64,000 bases of DNA from Heligmosomoides polygyrus polygyrus (GCA_947396885.1 OX377202.1:71892643-71956642); one strand, 5' to 3'. Shown: positions 1-10,809, counted from the first letter of the stretch. The notes: generated by a model not told the origin, from the letters alone. Numbers and translations: made by a program.

Positions 1-210
1 GTGGTCGTCATGGATGCAATTACACGAGATCTTCAAAGGGCAGCTCCTTGGATGTTGCTGTATGCCGATGACGTCATGCTTGCATGTGAAGATAAAACCG
101 AACTCGAGCGACAGGCACAGGCGTGGTGCAATCGCTTGGCATTGTTCGGTCCCAAGCTAAACGTCGAAGCCACGGAGTACTTGACGACGGATGTGAACGA
201 GCACGGATCT
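1..210 (+). pseudogene. RTE-family A copy 1 (A1), left part: reverse transcriptase fragment
   Basis: This is part of the reverse transcriptase palm of an RTE-clade non-LTR retrotransposon. The translation shows MDAITRDL, then LLYADDVMLA (the YADD catalytic box) and YLTTDV, nearly identical to the corresponding residues (about 687-740) of the long ORF at 10979-13687. The reading frame enters from outside the window. It is interrupted at base 210, where the unrelated RTE-B element starts on the opposite strand, and the homology resumes at 3636. It is therefore the left half of a split, non-functional copy. Confidence 0.85.
199..210. repeat. Target site duplication, left copy (RTE-B1 insertion)
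   Basis: The 12 bases gagcacggatct occur here at the left junction and again at 3624-3635 at the right junction of the RTE-B1 element. The host A1 reading frame continues directly after the second copy. This is the expected result of target-primed reverse transcription. Confidence 0.85.
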
Positions 211-3200
211 CACCTGTATCAACTGTCGTCCCGTTGATCATCGACTTGCTCGAGCGGGCGCCAGCAGCGTCTCCATTCGTCCCTGTCGCGTGCCAGAGTG
301 GTCCAATGGATCCTCCTCGCTCGAGAGACACGAAGAGCGTCATATCGGTCGTTCAGGGCTTTCACGAAGAAGTCCGACCAACGCGTTGGTGGGCGTCCTG
401 GTGTTCTTTTGACATCCCGCGGAATCCAATCTGTGACGGCTCTCGTCCAGCGGGTGTCTGCGAATCGCATTACGTGGCCGGCCCACCTAATTTTCGACGA
501 CTTGGCCCATGCGACAGCGTCTCTGATCTTCGAACGTCGGCGAAGCTCGGAACTCCGGAGGCCTTCTCTCACTTGCGTGAGTCGTGTCACTCCGAGCATC
601 GTCCTCTCGATTCCACGCTGCGCGACGCTGATCGCGTGTTCATCCTGCTTTCGTATAACCCAGGTCTCTGAGGCGTATGTTAGGGCAGGAAGAACAGTGG
701 AGTCGAATAGGTGGGCACGGAGTCGGACGTTCTTCGTTTTCTTCACGACTTCTTCGACGCTCTTGAAAGCTCCCCAAGCCGCTCGTTTCCTCCTGCTCAG
801 CTCTGGTGCTAGGTCGTTGGCCATGTTGACTTCGCGACCCAGATACACATAGCTGGAGCATTCGGAGATGTTCGTTCCGTTGAGCGAGAATGGGGCATCA
901 GAAACCCATCCGTTCTTCATGAACATCGTCTTCGTAAGATTCAGCTGCAGTCCAACGCTTCCACATACACGATCGAAGTCGGCCAGCATTCGTTCCGCCT
1001 GACTGATGCTCGGTGTTATGAGCACGATGTCGTCAGCGAAGCGAAGATGGTGCAGTTGCCGGCCGTCGACCTTCACTCCCATGTCTTCCCATTCTAGTTC
1101 GCGCATGACGTTTTCGAGGGTGGCGCTGAAGAGCTTCGGGGATATGGTATCCCCTTTTCGAACCCCTCTCTTCACGTCAATGACGACGTCGTTGTAGAAT
1201 GGAGAGATCTTGGTCGTGAATCCACTGTACAGCTCTCGAAGGACCCTGATGTACTGAGTAGGAACGCCCTGGGTGAGCAGGGCTTCCATGACCGCTTCAG
1301 TCTCGACGGAGTCGAATGCCTTCTTCAGGTCGATGAACGTAAGGCACAGCGGCAGTTTTTACTCTCGCGACACTTCGATGAGCTTCGTAATGGTGTGTAT
1401 GTGGTCGATCGTGCTGGATCCTCTCCGAAGTCCTGCTTGTTCGCATGGCTGTCCTTCGTCCAGCGTTCTACTAATCCTATTCAGGATGACTCGAGTGAAC
1501 AGCTTGTAGACTACGGACAGCAGGCAGATCGGGCGATAGTTGCCAATGTCGTGCACGTCTCCCTTCTTGTACAGCAAAACGGTCTTGCTGGTCTTCCACT
1601 GAGATGGAACCTTGCATTCGGACAGGTAGCGTGTGAAGAGCCGCGCCAAGGTGTTGATGAGCGTTGGCGGGAGGTTCTTCAGGTGTTCAGCTCTGATCCT
1701 GTCAGAACCGGGTGCTGTACGTTTCTTCACCGACGAGATGGCGTGTCGGATTTCGGAAGAGAGAACAGAGGAGACGACGTATCCATCCTGCGGAAGATGG
1801 CATGGGGCAGGTGGACGTGGCTATCGAAGAGATCGGAGTAGAAGTCGTGGATGACTTTCTCCATGGTCCTTCTGGAAGAGGTGATGGTTCCGTCAGGACG
1901 TCGGAGTGCGGTCATCTTGGTCTTGAAGTTGGCGAAGTTCCGGCGGGCATTGCGGATGCTCAGCCCTGCCTCTGCTGCTTCAGCCAACACTTCCGCCCTT
2001 CTCTCCTTCAGATCTTCCTTTATCGCCGCTCTGCATAGCTTTGCAAGCTCGGACGTCAGTTGGTAGTTGCCTGACGCTCGTGCTGCTCCACGCTGGCGTA
2101 TCAGCTCCAGAGTTTCCGGGGACAGGCGTCTCTTAGTGGTCTTCAAGCTCTCGGCTCCCTTAGCACTATCGTGGAGATGGTGCACGAAGCGATCGTATTC
2201 CTCGTCGACGTTGTGCATGACGGCATCTTCCCAAAGGCCGACAAGTGAGGTGTAGAGAACCCAGTTGATGGTCGTTCTGGGATTCCTCTTCTTGAACTTC
2301 GCTGCCTTCTCTCCTTGACGCGAAAAGCGGAACCTCGTGCGAAGGAGGCGGTGGTCCGATCCCGTGTAGAACTTGGGGACAACGGAGACGTCGGTCAGGC
2401 AATATTTGCGATTGAAGATGATGTGGTCGATCTTGTTGTGGAACTGGCCACCGGGGGATTCCCAGGTCCATCGTAGAGAGGGAGGCTTCTGGAACTGTGA
2501 GTTTCCATGGATGGTCTTGGTCGACATGATAAACTCAGACAGCCTTTCACCTTGCTCGTTCCACTCCAAACCGTGGGTTCCGATGTGAAAATCTTCCGGC
2601 GACCTTCGCGGTCCGATCTTGGCGTTGAAGTCGCCGACGATCACCTTGTAGAAGGTGTGATCTTCCTTATAGAACTTCTCCAGCTCCACGTAGAAGGCCT
2701 CGACGTCTTCGTCGTCGTAGTCGGATGTTGGGGCATACGCGACGAACACAGTCAAGGCTGGCACGGAGCCACATCGCTTCAGTCGCAGACGTCCGATTCG
2801 ACTTGTCAGAGACTCGTACGAATCGATGTTCATGGCCAAGTGCGTGTTGACGAGGACACCAGCGCCGCCTACTCCTCTGTTGTCGCATGTTCCGAGGAGC
2901 AGTTCTTCTCCTGAGTCGTAGGCGGCGTGTAGGGGTGGTGTCTTCTCGTCTCGGTCAATCCGATGACGTCGTACTTGATCTTCCTGGCTTGCATCATCAG
3001 GTCCTCGACGGATGCTTCCGACGCAAGCGTGCGGGCGTTGTAAGTACAGATCGTCATCCTAGTCCTTCTCAATTTGCGCAGCCTGGTTAGGCCCTGAGAT
3101 TTTAGCAGCCTCTCCGTACTCGTCCTTCCTATCGCTGCAGAAATGGGGGCTCTTTCGGGGTCAGGGGAATGAGGCCCTTTAGTGCTGCTGTGTTTGACTT

Positions 3201-3623
3201 CCATACAACACGGGTAGCTAGTCAGGCTCTGTCGTGCGGGCGAAGAACCCCGGGCAGCCAGCAAGACTGCCCGAAGGGACGGGGCGAGACTTAAGGCGGC
3301 CTCGAATCGCCTTACAGGTACTCCCAGTCTACCGAGTGCAAGCTTTTGGCCGAGCCGACACAGTTACAATCCGCACAGTCACGGACACATCCACGCACAC
3401 TGTGCACGAACATGCCGCTCCCACGCACAAGGAACGCGTCGACCCGACGCAGCAGGAGCAAGGAGTCCATCCCCTGCATCCCACCTGCGTCTCTGGGCAG
3501 TACACGGTCGCATTTGGTTCGCGTTTAATTCCCCTATCCACCACCCGGGGACGCGCCACGTGGCCCTGCGACAAGCGGCCCGAGATCTCTCTTAACAAGA
3601 TCTCTATCGAGGGAGATCCGTGG
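211..3623 (-). mobile_element. RTE-type non-LTR retrotransposon B1, near full length, nested in A1
   Basis: The element is about 3.4 kb on the minus strand, bounded by a 12-bp target duplication (199-210 and 3624-3635). Its 3' end (211-235) has a short tandem tail of ACAGGTGAT type rather than poly(A), and the same terminus is seen at 16494 and 63818. Its 5' leader occupies about 3058-3623, and one endonuclease-RT polyprotein occupies 219-3057. The fact that it starts at a full leader and ends at the family terminus suggests a nearly complete copy. It is inactive now, because the ORF is broken in three places. Confidence 0.88.
219..3057 (-). pseudogene. RTE-B1 endonuclease/reverse transcriptase polyprotein, broken
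   Basis: The polyprotein cuts target DNA with an apurinic-type endonuclease and copies its own RNA there. Reading 5' to 3' on the minus strand, the endonuclease part shows TICTYNARTL, GLTETRRHH, VAYAPTSD, VGDFNAKIG, NKIDHIIFNR and GSDHRLLR, so all catalytic boxes are present. The RT part shows NYRPICLLS, FIDLKKAFDS, GDTISPKLF and RFADDIVL. The C-terminal part has the RWAGHVMR and [11 protein letters not shown] signature of RTE elements. Three lesions are visible: a frameshift near 2915 (inside the endonuclease), a frameshift near 1740-1810 (endonuclease-RT linker), and an in-frame TAA at 1359-1361 just before the FIDLKKAF box. I place the start at the Met just before TICTYN (3055-3057). An upstream open stretch to 3264 is probably leader. 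Confidence 0.88.
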
Positions 3624-3635
3624 GAGCACGGATCT
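3624..3635. repeat. Target site duplication, right copy (RTE-B1 insertion)
   Basis: This is the second copy of the 12-base duplication described at 199-210. The interrupted A1 reverse transcriptase frame resumes here with the residues SIKINGSELSR, which match SIKVNGIELPR of the A2 element. Confidence 0.85.
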
Positions 3636-4285
3636 ATTAAAATCAATGGTTCCGAGCTTTCACGAGTTACATCTTTCAAGTATCTCGGATCAACAGTCAC
3701 GTTCGATGGCAGACTAAAGTTGGAGGTGAATGCGCGCGTAAGTGTAGCCTGGCCCTAATGGCGCTCGCTGACTGGGGGTGCTGTGCGACTTGTCAATACC
3801 TGAGCACCTTAAATAGAAGATTTATAGAACAGTCGTTCTCCCAGTAGCGAGGTACGGTGCTGAGTGCTGGCCCGTGACGAAGGAGATTGAAAGCCGCCTC
3901 AGTGTAATGTTTAGCCACGAAGATGCTGATGGACGGCCGGAGTGACGCGTTTGGACCGCGTGGGCAACGACACCATACGACAGAGGTTCGGTGTCGCCCC
4001 GATAGCCGACAAGTTGCACGAAGCTCGTCTACGATGGTATGGCCACGGCCTTCGCGCTAACGACGACACCGTCTGTAAGATTGTCCTGAATCTTGAAGTC
4101 CCTGGTAAACGGCCCAGAAGACGCCCGAAGCAACGTTGGCTAGATGCGTTGCACATGGACTTAAAGGTAGCTGGTGTGCATCTCGAACATGCGTAGGATC
4201 GGGAGAATTGGCGTTACCACACCAGAAGAGCGGATCCCGCCACCATGCGGGACAAGCGCTGTTGAAAATGATGATAAATGATTGT
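3636..4285 (+). pseudogene. RTE-family A copy 1 (A1), right part: RT C-terminus and 3' end
   Basis: This continues the RTE-A element after the B1 insertion. Translated pieces in shifting frames read VTSFKYLGSTVTFDG, VARYGAECWPVTKEIE, RFGVAPIADKLHEARLRWYGHG and GKRPRRRPKQRWLDALHMDL, each matching the C-terminal domain of A2. Several stops and frameshifts (for example after 3758 and around 3930) show long decay. The 3' end has a CCCGC/GCGGG hairpin at 4236-4251 and a TGA-rich tail near 4262-4283. The copy is older than the B1 insertion that splits it. Confidence 0.82.
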
Positions 4286-4434
4286 GCGCCCAACTTTGGA
4301 CAGTTCCTGGGCTAGAACCTGCCAACGACCGGACTATTTGCGTGACTCGAACATGAAGCAGTCAGCCCCTAGCTAAAATTTTCAATGATGACCTGAACGG
4401 TGGAGAGATTCAGATTAGCCCCTTCACACCATAA

Positions 4435-5412
4435 TCAGGCTGTCGGATTATAAACGTTGCCTGTCGATTTGTTATAGAGAAATTCTGGTATTGATAAGAA
4501 GGTGATGAGAGCTTTGAAGACGAAGAACGTCGACGGCGTGCTGAAGTTGTGGACAGCCAGGAATTAAAGGAAGCTGTTGAGTCAGATCCAACACAAACTA
4601 CACATCAGCTCGCACAGAAGTTCGGTTTTCACCACTGTACCATTGCCGATCGTTTGCATGCAATCGGAAAGTCAAATCGGTGTGGAAAATGGGTGCCACA
4701 TCAGCTCAGCGGCGCAAACAAGGCAGCACGAGTCTCCATCGCTGGAATTTTCGTCCGCAAAACCAAGAACAGTGATTTCTATGTCTCCATTGTGACTTCA
4801 GATGAGAAGTGGGTCCACTCTGACAACACCACACGAATGCGGCAATGGTTGAGCCGTGGCGAGGTTTTGAAGAACGACGAAGCCTGACATCCACAGAAAA
4901 AACCATGCCCTGTGCTTAGCGAAACAGTAGAGGTCTGGTGGATTTTGAGGTGCTCCAGCCGAGCAGTTATTGCAGACCTTTACAAAGAACAACCGAGCCG
5001 CGTGGACCAAGCACTGCGTCAACAAAGAGTGAACACAGCAACCGTGGAATTCCTCCATGACAAGGCTCGGCCGCACAAATATCACACTGCAAAAAATTGA
5101 GTTGGGCTGGGAACTTCTGCCTCACCGGCCTTAAAGCCCAGGCCTTACGTCATTAGACTACCATCTTTTCCGGTCGATGCAGCATGCCTTGAAGGGGAAA
5201 AATCAAGAACAATGAGGAAGTCTTGGGTGTCGAACTTGTTCGAGACGCAGCCACCGGAGTTGTTCAAGAAAGGCATCCATTCTTTGCGAGGACGTTGGCG
5301 CCATGTCATTGATAATAATGGAAATTACCTCTTATATTAAGGTATGAGAATTGTTTTCTTGTGTCGAAATTTCTTTATGAGCAAAAACAACATTTATAAT
5401 GCAACAACCTAA
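4435..5412 (+). mobile_element. Decayed mariner-family DNA transposon
   Basis: The two ends form imperfect terminal inverted repeats. The left end (4435-4485) and the reverse complement of the right end (5360-5412) share AGG-TGT-G-ATTATAAA-GTTG with scattered substitutions. The right end is followed by TA, the mariner target; the left TA appears mutated. The element is about 980 bp. That is shorter than the usual ~1.3 kb, because the 5' part of the transposase gene is missing. Confidence 0.75.
4501..5339 (+). pseudogene. Mariner transposase remnant (DD34D type)
   Basis: The frame starting at 4501 reads GDESFEDEERRRRAEVVDSQ and continues through DPTQTTHQLAQKFGFHHCTI (second helix-turn-helix), GKWVPHQL and TSDEKWVHSDN, which holds the first catalytic Asp. 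It stops at 4885-4887. In other frames the rest of the protein is still visible: HDKARPH (second Asp, with the usual N changed to K), WELLPHRP-SPGL-SLDYHLFRS (third Asp) and the C-terminal RWRHVIDNNGNYLLY ending at 5339. The first ~60 residues of a normal mariner transposase are absent. It resembles the Hsmar1/SETMAR branch by the KWVPH-L and DEKW boxes. It is non-functional. Confidence 0.82.
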
Positions 5413-5414
5413 TA

Positions 5415-6116
5415 GTTTCTTGATACGTACTCTGGCGGTAACGAAGTCGCCCTACTTCAAAGAAAAATAAGACTAGATCCTATGACTGTGCAGATCCGTC
5501 AGAGCCATCCTGTTTCTAGGAAGCTAAGCATCCTCATGTCAGCAGAAGGAGTGCTTCTTTGTATCCCTTTCAAATCTCGGAACGGTTTAAGTATATTGAT
5601 TTAAACAACAAACACTGTGCTGCATCATATAGAGATGTAAAAATTTTTAAATGCTCTTCATCTCGATAAACTCCACCACAGGAAATAGAATTAACCCCAG
5701 GTCTCCGTCAATCTGTTTCTAAGAGAGGAAACAAATTTGTGATATAATCAGCTAACATGTAGTCCACCCTTGATCGCCGACCAAGTTTGATGCACTGTCA
5801 ACAAGAGTGATAGCTGTGAATTCGCATAGGTCGAACAATATTCCTGCATCAAAACATAGGTTGTCTGGGACAACATGTCTCTTGCTGCGTTTATTGTTTT
5901 ATTGGCATCATTGCGTTGCAATAAAATATCGGGAATACGCTAATGAAACGAAATTAATGGAACGATAGAAATCATCTTTCGTGCACTTATAAGCCTGCTG
6001 TCTCCACTTATTATTCATTTGGTAGAAGACATGCTGTTCATCTCGGAGCGAGACCAAAAGTGAATTCACGTTGTACCGAAACGAAGAATGGAGACAATAC
6101 TAAATTACTTCATTCT
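5415..6116. other. No gene recognised
   Basis: This is AT-rich sequence between the mariner relic and the next open stretch. I see no long frame, no repeat shared with other parts of the window, and no RNA gene. Confidence 0.4.
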
Positions 6117-6153
6117 CTACTTTTCTTCACTGTAGGACGTGATAATGATACCT

Positions 6154-6383
6154 GCAGTGTTAATGTAGATGTAGAAGATACGATGAATAAGACGGATAGT
6201 GGTGATGGCCTGGCTCCCTTCGTGGGCGTGAAACATAATCATGATGAACTCGATAACATTCATTGAGTTGCTCATAGCATACACAACAATCGCAATGCAA
6301 AATAGTGTGCTGAAGAATTCGAAAGTCAGAAACAGGATATTCATTGACCTCAAGAATGCACCCATACGATCAGAAGCCGACAA
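6154..6383 (-). CDS. Candidate exon encoding membrane-spanning segments (unassigned)
   Basis: The minus strand is open from a Met at 6383. It contains hydrophobic stretches NILFLTFEFFSTLFCIAIVV and NVIEFIMIMF and then RLIHRIFYIYINTA. A good splice donor (GCAG|GTATCA) follows at about 6154, and a TTCTTCAG acceptor lies near 6320, so the true exon may be shorter. The hydrophobic pattern would fit a multi-pass membrane protein such as a nematode chemoreceptor, but no family motif is decisive. It could also be a chance frame in AT-rich DNA. Another candidate membrane exon lies upstream on the same strand at 8352-8503. Confidence 0.25.
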
Positions 6384-6837
6384 TATGACTTTTTCTTACG
6401 ATTGCATTAATGCTGGAGTATTACATGGCATTTTCTCGTCAACTTGCACAATTTTCGAATCAAGTTGGACACTTTTCACTTCAAGTAGAACACACTTCAA
6501 ACAAGATTGCTGCTCCTGAAATCAAAGTGAAGGTCGTGAAATCGAGTCAAGTTTCATACAGTTAAGCTGCAGACTCGTTCAGAACCTTTTTTTGTTCAAG
6601 GAAAATTGGGTATCACTTTCTTTGAAATTTTTTAGTCTAGCTACCCGGATTTGTGTAATAATTTTCCAAAATTTTTATTTTTTGGGGAAATAATGAAATT
6701 TTCTTTTACATTGCAATAATACACCAAACATTTAATGCATAACAAGTCAAGATCGTGACATTTCCGTCGACTTTTTGACTGATAGTGTAAATATTGCTTA
6801 TATGAAGCATCAAAGTAGTATATCTGCATTATTTACA

Positions 6838-7190
6838 ACCGTTTTTGTTGTATCGCTTACAGGAGTGAAGCTCTATACAAACAGAAATTTTGATACCAGC
6901 TGAATAAAATTCGCGACGCGTCTGACGAGTGCGCAGCTCAATATCATATTCTAACACTGAAAATGACCGTCCTCCTACTTTTTGAAAGAAGCATAAACCA
7001 TTATTTTCCCCTAAAATGGGAATTTTATATTTTTCAAACAATGTGTTCACTCATTTGAGAGATGAATTGAAACTTTAAAGAAAGTCACATTGAAATTTTC
7101 TTTGAACAAAAATTATCACGTTCTTCTTGGACTCTCTAGTTTAATGTGGAGGGAGCTCGTTTTGATTTGAAACATGTCCAGCTTGATTTC
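6838..7190 (+). repeat. Dispersed repeat R2, copy 1
   Basis: About 350 bp is similar, in the same orientation, to 22700-22940 and 42560-42920. Shared landmarks are TTGTTGTATCG-TTACAGG-GTGAA-CTC, ACAGAAATTTTG-TA, a CTAAAAATG-like block, and the 3' block TTGAACAAAAATTAT followed by TCTTGGA and TAGTTTAATG. Short frames in the copies are antisense or chance reading of the repeat. I do not know its class. Confidence 0.6.
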
Positions 7191-7639
7191 ACATCGTTAG
7201 GCCTATTTAAAAGAGCGCTCAACTTGATGTGAATATGGTATATATGCTGTGAAATGGATATCAGATCTGCAACGCGCGCTATGAATTCGCGACCATATGT
7301 GCAGCGAGAGTGTAAGTTGAATAAAATATAACATTGTGAACGTCTACCTGTCCCTTTTTGGATGCTACACGCATTTTTTGTGCGGAAACACTTGAATTCT
7401 TAATGATGGGATGGTTGGCTCCATACAAAAAAAAATCTTCGAAAAGCTTAACTCTAGATAATAGCTAAGGTTTGTTTGTTGCTCTTGAAGTGCTCTTCCA
7501 AACGCGGTTTACCATTTAACTTAGGAATTCTTCTTTATGCGCCGTAAGATAGAGAGGAAAGCCCAAAATGGTTACCATAGTGGCAGTGGAAAGCAACATA
7601 ATTTTGCAAATTGATCAAGCAGATTCCTTGTTTCTTACT

Positions 7640-7730
7640 TTATTCCTATTTGCTTGAATTTTTTGAATTTTAATTCAAAATTTGAATTTGAATTAAAATT
7701 TAAAAAATTGAATTTTTGAATTCAAAACCT
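7640..7730. repeat. AT-rich palindromic stretch built from GAATTT/AAATTC
   Basis: Runs of TTTGAATTTT, TTCAAAATTTGAATT and AATTCAAAAC alternate on both strands, so the stretch can fold on itself repeatedly. A similar but shorter stretch is at 8022-8068. There is no coding potential. Confidence 0.5.
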
Positions 7731-8351
7731 GACTCGTAAATCAACAATGACAAAAAGTTCTTTGCTCGAAAGGCAAATTGCTGAAAGCTGCTTTTTCATG
7801 GAGGCAAAAGCGCTTGATCGAGCTTTATAACTGCGAGAAATAAGGATATCGCCTCATTCAGCAATTAGCATTTCAGTACCATTATCGATACGCTTCCAAA
7901 CGTTGATGAAGCATGCCAAGGTGGTCCTGGAGTTGCGAGCGAAACCTGGTTCCGCTTACAGGCTGTCATCTCGAAGAACCTATTCATTGCTCGCATGAAA
8001 GATGCACGATCGGAAGGAATACAGAAAATTCTAAATTTTTTAATTGAATTTTTGAACTAAATTTTTTATTTACGTAAACAGGAATAAAATGTAAAAGTCG
8101 TAAACTTTAAAAGAAGATGGCTCCTAGTCCCTTACGTGCAGGTTTCTAACAATCTTTTGTCATCGGCGTTCTTTCCTATATTGTAATCGAGATTTTTCTC
8201 CTGAGCGCTGTATCGTGGCTTTAATTGCATGCTTTAGGTGGAACCCTAGCGCAATCTTTTCCTAGAAACTCTTCAAGGCATGTAGGCAAGTTAGCGAAGA
8301 GGTAGTTGAAGCTGAACTTCACCTGAAAAGTAAATCGTGAACAAACCCTAC

Positions 8352-8503
8352 CTAAATATAGGATGGTATGCGCGACGGTTCAAGAAGGTAACCACTGAAG
8401 CCATTACAAACGCCCCGATCAAAACGATGTAGCAACATGTCATCGCCATGTTAATGATATTCTCAGACTCTTCACTGCAGACATCAGTCATTTGGTCGCT
8501 GCC
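8352..8503 (-). CDS. Candidate exon with one membrane segment (unassigned)
   Basis: On the minus strand a TTGTTCCAG acceptor is followed by GSDQMTDVCSEESENIINMA. A hydrophobic helix then follows (MTCCYIVLIGAFVMASVVTF), then LNRRAYHPIF, ending at a ATTTAG|GTAGGG donor. The next TTTTCAG acceptor lies only 29 bases downstream, too short for a normal intron, so the connection is unclear. An open frame continues upstream to 8674 but looks less protein-like. Possibly an N-terminal exon of a membrane receptor or a remnant of one. Confidence 0.25.
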
Positions 8504-8724
8504 TGGAACAACGTTCAAGTTACAATCGTCTTGTGCAAATTTTAGAGGGATTGAATGAGATGGAATCCTATAGCGTAGCCATGCAATATCGAGACAAAAC
8601 TTCGTGGAAATCAAAAGTACCACCTTCGAAGAGAATTTTAGGAAGGGTAACACTTGCATCACGCTATTATCCACTCGTGTTTAGAGCACAGAAAGGCAAG
8701 GTGCCTTTACTCAGAAAACGATAA

Positions 8725-9485
8725 CTTGTCTACAATAGAAAGAAAATAGAGTAGTTCTGTTGCATTACAAGGAACATCCACATCATTGAGCTGCATTATT
8801 GTGTGAGTCGCCCTCTACTTTCACTTTTAATGGACAATGGTATTGTATTCTTAGTCAATTCAGTGAACAAGTGCTCCGTCACGCCTACCGGCCTGCCTTG
8901 CACTCGCGCCCTTCGCATGATGTTGCAGAAGTACTAAGCTAAGGGCAATCACATCACGTTAGCTGCTCTAATTATGCAGCTCTCTTCCCTATCTAGCGGA
9001 ACAAAATTGATTTTTGATTTTTTTTATTGATCAAATATTTGAGAACCTTATGTAATCTTTTGTTCCAACTTTGCTCTACCTTCCATAAGTCAAGTCAGTT
9101 TTGCGTTACCAAGCCATCCAGACCCCCCCCCCATCCACTACATTCAACATCGGCATCATCTCTAGATTGTTTAGTGATGTGTGCTAATCAGTGCCTTCGT
9201 CCTCTAGGTCCTTCGACCGCCCTCCTGATGACCTCCAGCACGGTCCCCTACTTCAATTCGCGCCAAGTTGGCTGCAGAAACCTTCACTCCTCATCCTCAG
9301 AGGCCAACCTCTGGTAAAAATCGACATTTTCGATAGCTACTGAAGGTCTCATCGATTTTAGTCTCATGCCTTTTTGTCAGAACCGAGGATTCCCACTGCT
9401 TCTAATGCTATGTTAAACACAAATTTTTTCCACGCGGAACCGCTACAGCAGTCCCCCATTGCTTGTCCCCCTTACCGGAACTCAT
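8725..9485. other. No gene recognised; C-tract
   Basis: This is unique-looking sequence with a poly(C) run near 9123. Short frames at 9027-9317 and 9374-9562 have no recognisable motif. Confidence 0.35.
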
Positions 9486-9489
9486 CCAC

Positions 9490-10640
9490 CATTACTGGTG
9501 CTGGTCCAGCACAACTGGTACCCCTGACTGGACCTGTTCCCCATTACTGGTACTGGTACTAGTTTACTTTTCTATAATATTACGTTCAGCGGCCTAGCGG
9601 CCGCCAAACGTCTGGTTGGGGGCTTCGCCCCAAACCCTGAGAATATAACACATCCGCCTAGGCCTTCTTTCTCGCGTTACAATTAAAAACTGGTTTTACG
9701 GGAAAGCGGGACGATAGGGCACAATCTTAAAGCTGCTTCTATGAAGCCTTACCACCCTCTTCGCACCTACGCCGATTTATACTCCGAAGTACAAATTCTC
9801 GACGTGGCGAGGAACAGATTGTGATAATCTTGTGATAGCTCTATACCGCTAAATATCCGACGGCAATAATAATCCTCCGAAGTCAATCTCCCTACCCCCC
9901 CCCCCCGACATTACACAATACCCCCTTACCCATGTTCAGGTAGAGACAGGCAGAAAAATGTAGTGAGCATCAGTCAGTAGTGAGAGTGAGGCATGTGCAC
10001 GCACACGCTCGCTGCCTTTCAAAGGTCAATTGAAAATCCAACGCATGCTTCGCAATGTTTGATGGCACATCTCTTGATCTAGACAACGTTGTACGACGCT
10101 CCTGTCATACACGTTGGACGATAGTGAGAACAATGTACTGGTCCGCCCTTCCAGGTTCCTTCCACCGACCCTCCTTCCTATTACTGGTCCCACCTCCACT
10201 GGTCCCCTCTTCACTGGTTCCCCCTCTTTTGGCAGTCCCCCTTCACTGGCCCCATTAATGGTGCCCTTTACCAGTCCCTCCTTTACTGCCCCCACTCCCT
10301 TCACAGCTCCATCATTACTGGTCTCACCTTAAGTGATCCCCTTTACTGGTCCCCTCCCCCTTCACTGGCAGCCATTAGTGGTCCTATATACACTGGTCCC
10401 CTCTTCACTGGTCCTCCGTTAATGGTTTCCCTTTACCGGTTCCCCCTTCACAGGACATCCCACTTCACTGGTTTCCGTTCACTCCCCCCCCCCCCCTCCC
10501 AACCCTCACCTTAGTGGTATTCTTTATTGGCCGTCACTGGCTCCCATTAAAGGTCCTACCCTTACTGGTACCCCTCCCCCTTCACTGGCCCTCCCACCCT
10601 TCACTGGACCCCTGCTTACTGGTCTCCCCTTTAGGGGTCT
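9490..10640. repeat. ACTGGT-rich satellite array (two blocks, 9490-9560 and 10130-10640)
   Basis: The core ACTGGTCCC or TTACTGGT recurs every 12-30 bases, interspersed with C-rich links, giving a strongly C-rich plus strand and G-rich minus strand. A third small block (ATTACTGGTATTACTGGT) lies at 14225-14275, beyond the A2 retrotransposon, so all three blocks probably belong to one locus. Runs of 8-13 C occur at 9123, 9895, 10485 and 14540. The region between the two blocks (9560-10130) is not obviously repetitive, apart from a GGGGCTTCGCCCC hairpin near 9627. Confidence 0.7.
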
Positions 10641-10650
10641 CTCATTACAC

Positions 10651-10774
10651 GTGTTCGGAATCCTGACACCCCTTGCGCGACAGGTGACATCTCTTCTGAA
10701 CCCAGACACCGCTTGCATGAAAACTGTAATACCTCTTCTGAGCTCAGACACCCCTTGTGTTACATCGGTAACAT
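10651..10774 (+). repeat. ~42-bp minisatellite M42, left block
   Basis: About three imperfect units of the type CAGACACC-CTTGCGCGACAGGTGACATCTCTTCTGAAC occur here. The array continues at 13926-14140 on the other side of the A2 retrotransposon, which evidently inserted inside it. Related units occur at 34425-34495 and, in reverse orientation, at 57535-57690. Confidence 0.7.
10756..10774. repeat. Probable target site duplication of RTE-A2, left copy
   Basis: tgtgttacatcggtaacat is repeated at 13926-13944 with one mismatch (18 of 19). Because the target is a tandem array, the match could also be two neighbouring units, but both copies abut the retrotransposon ends exactly. Confidence 0.6.
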
Positions 10775-10809
10775 CTTCTTCTTCTTCTTCTTCTTCTTCT
10801 TCTTCTTCA
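10775..10809 (-). repeat. (GAA)n tail of RTE-A2
   Basis: The plus strand shows an uninterrupted CTT/TTC microsatellite directly after the target duplication. On the element strand it is a (GAA)n tail. RTE elements typically end in short tandem repeats instead of poly(A). The A1 copy instead ends in TGA-rich sequence. Confidence 0.75.

Noticed and set aside
298..861. Long plus-strand frames (123-671 and 298-852) over the RTE-B1 element
   Set aside because: They are antisense shadows of the RTE-B reverse transcriptase coding strand. The same shadow frames recur in the other B copies.
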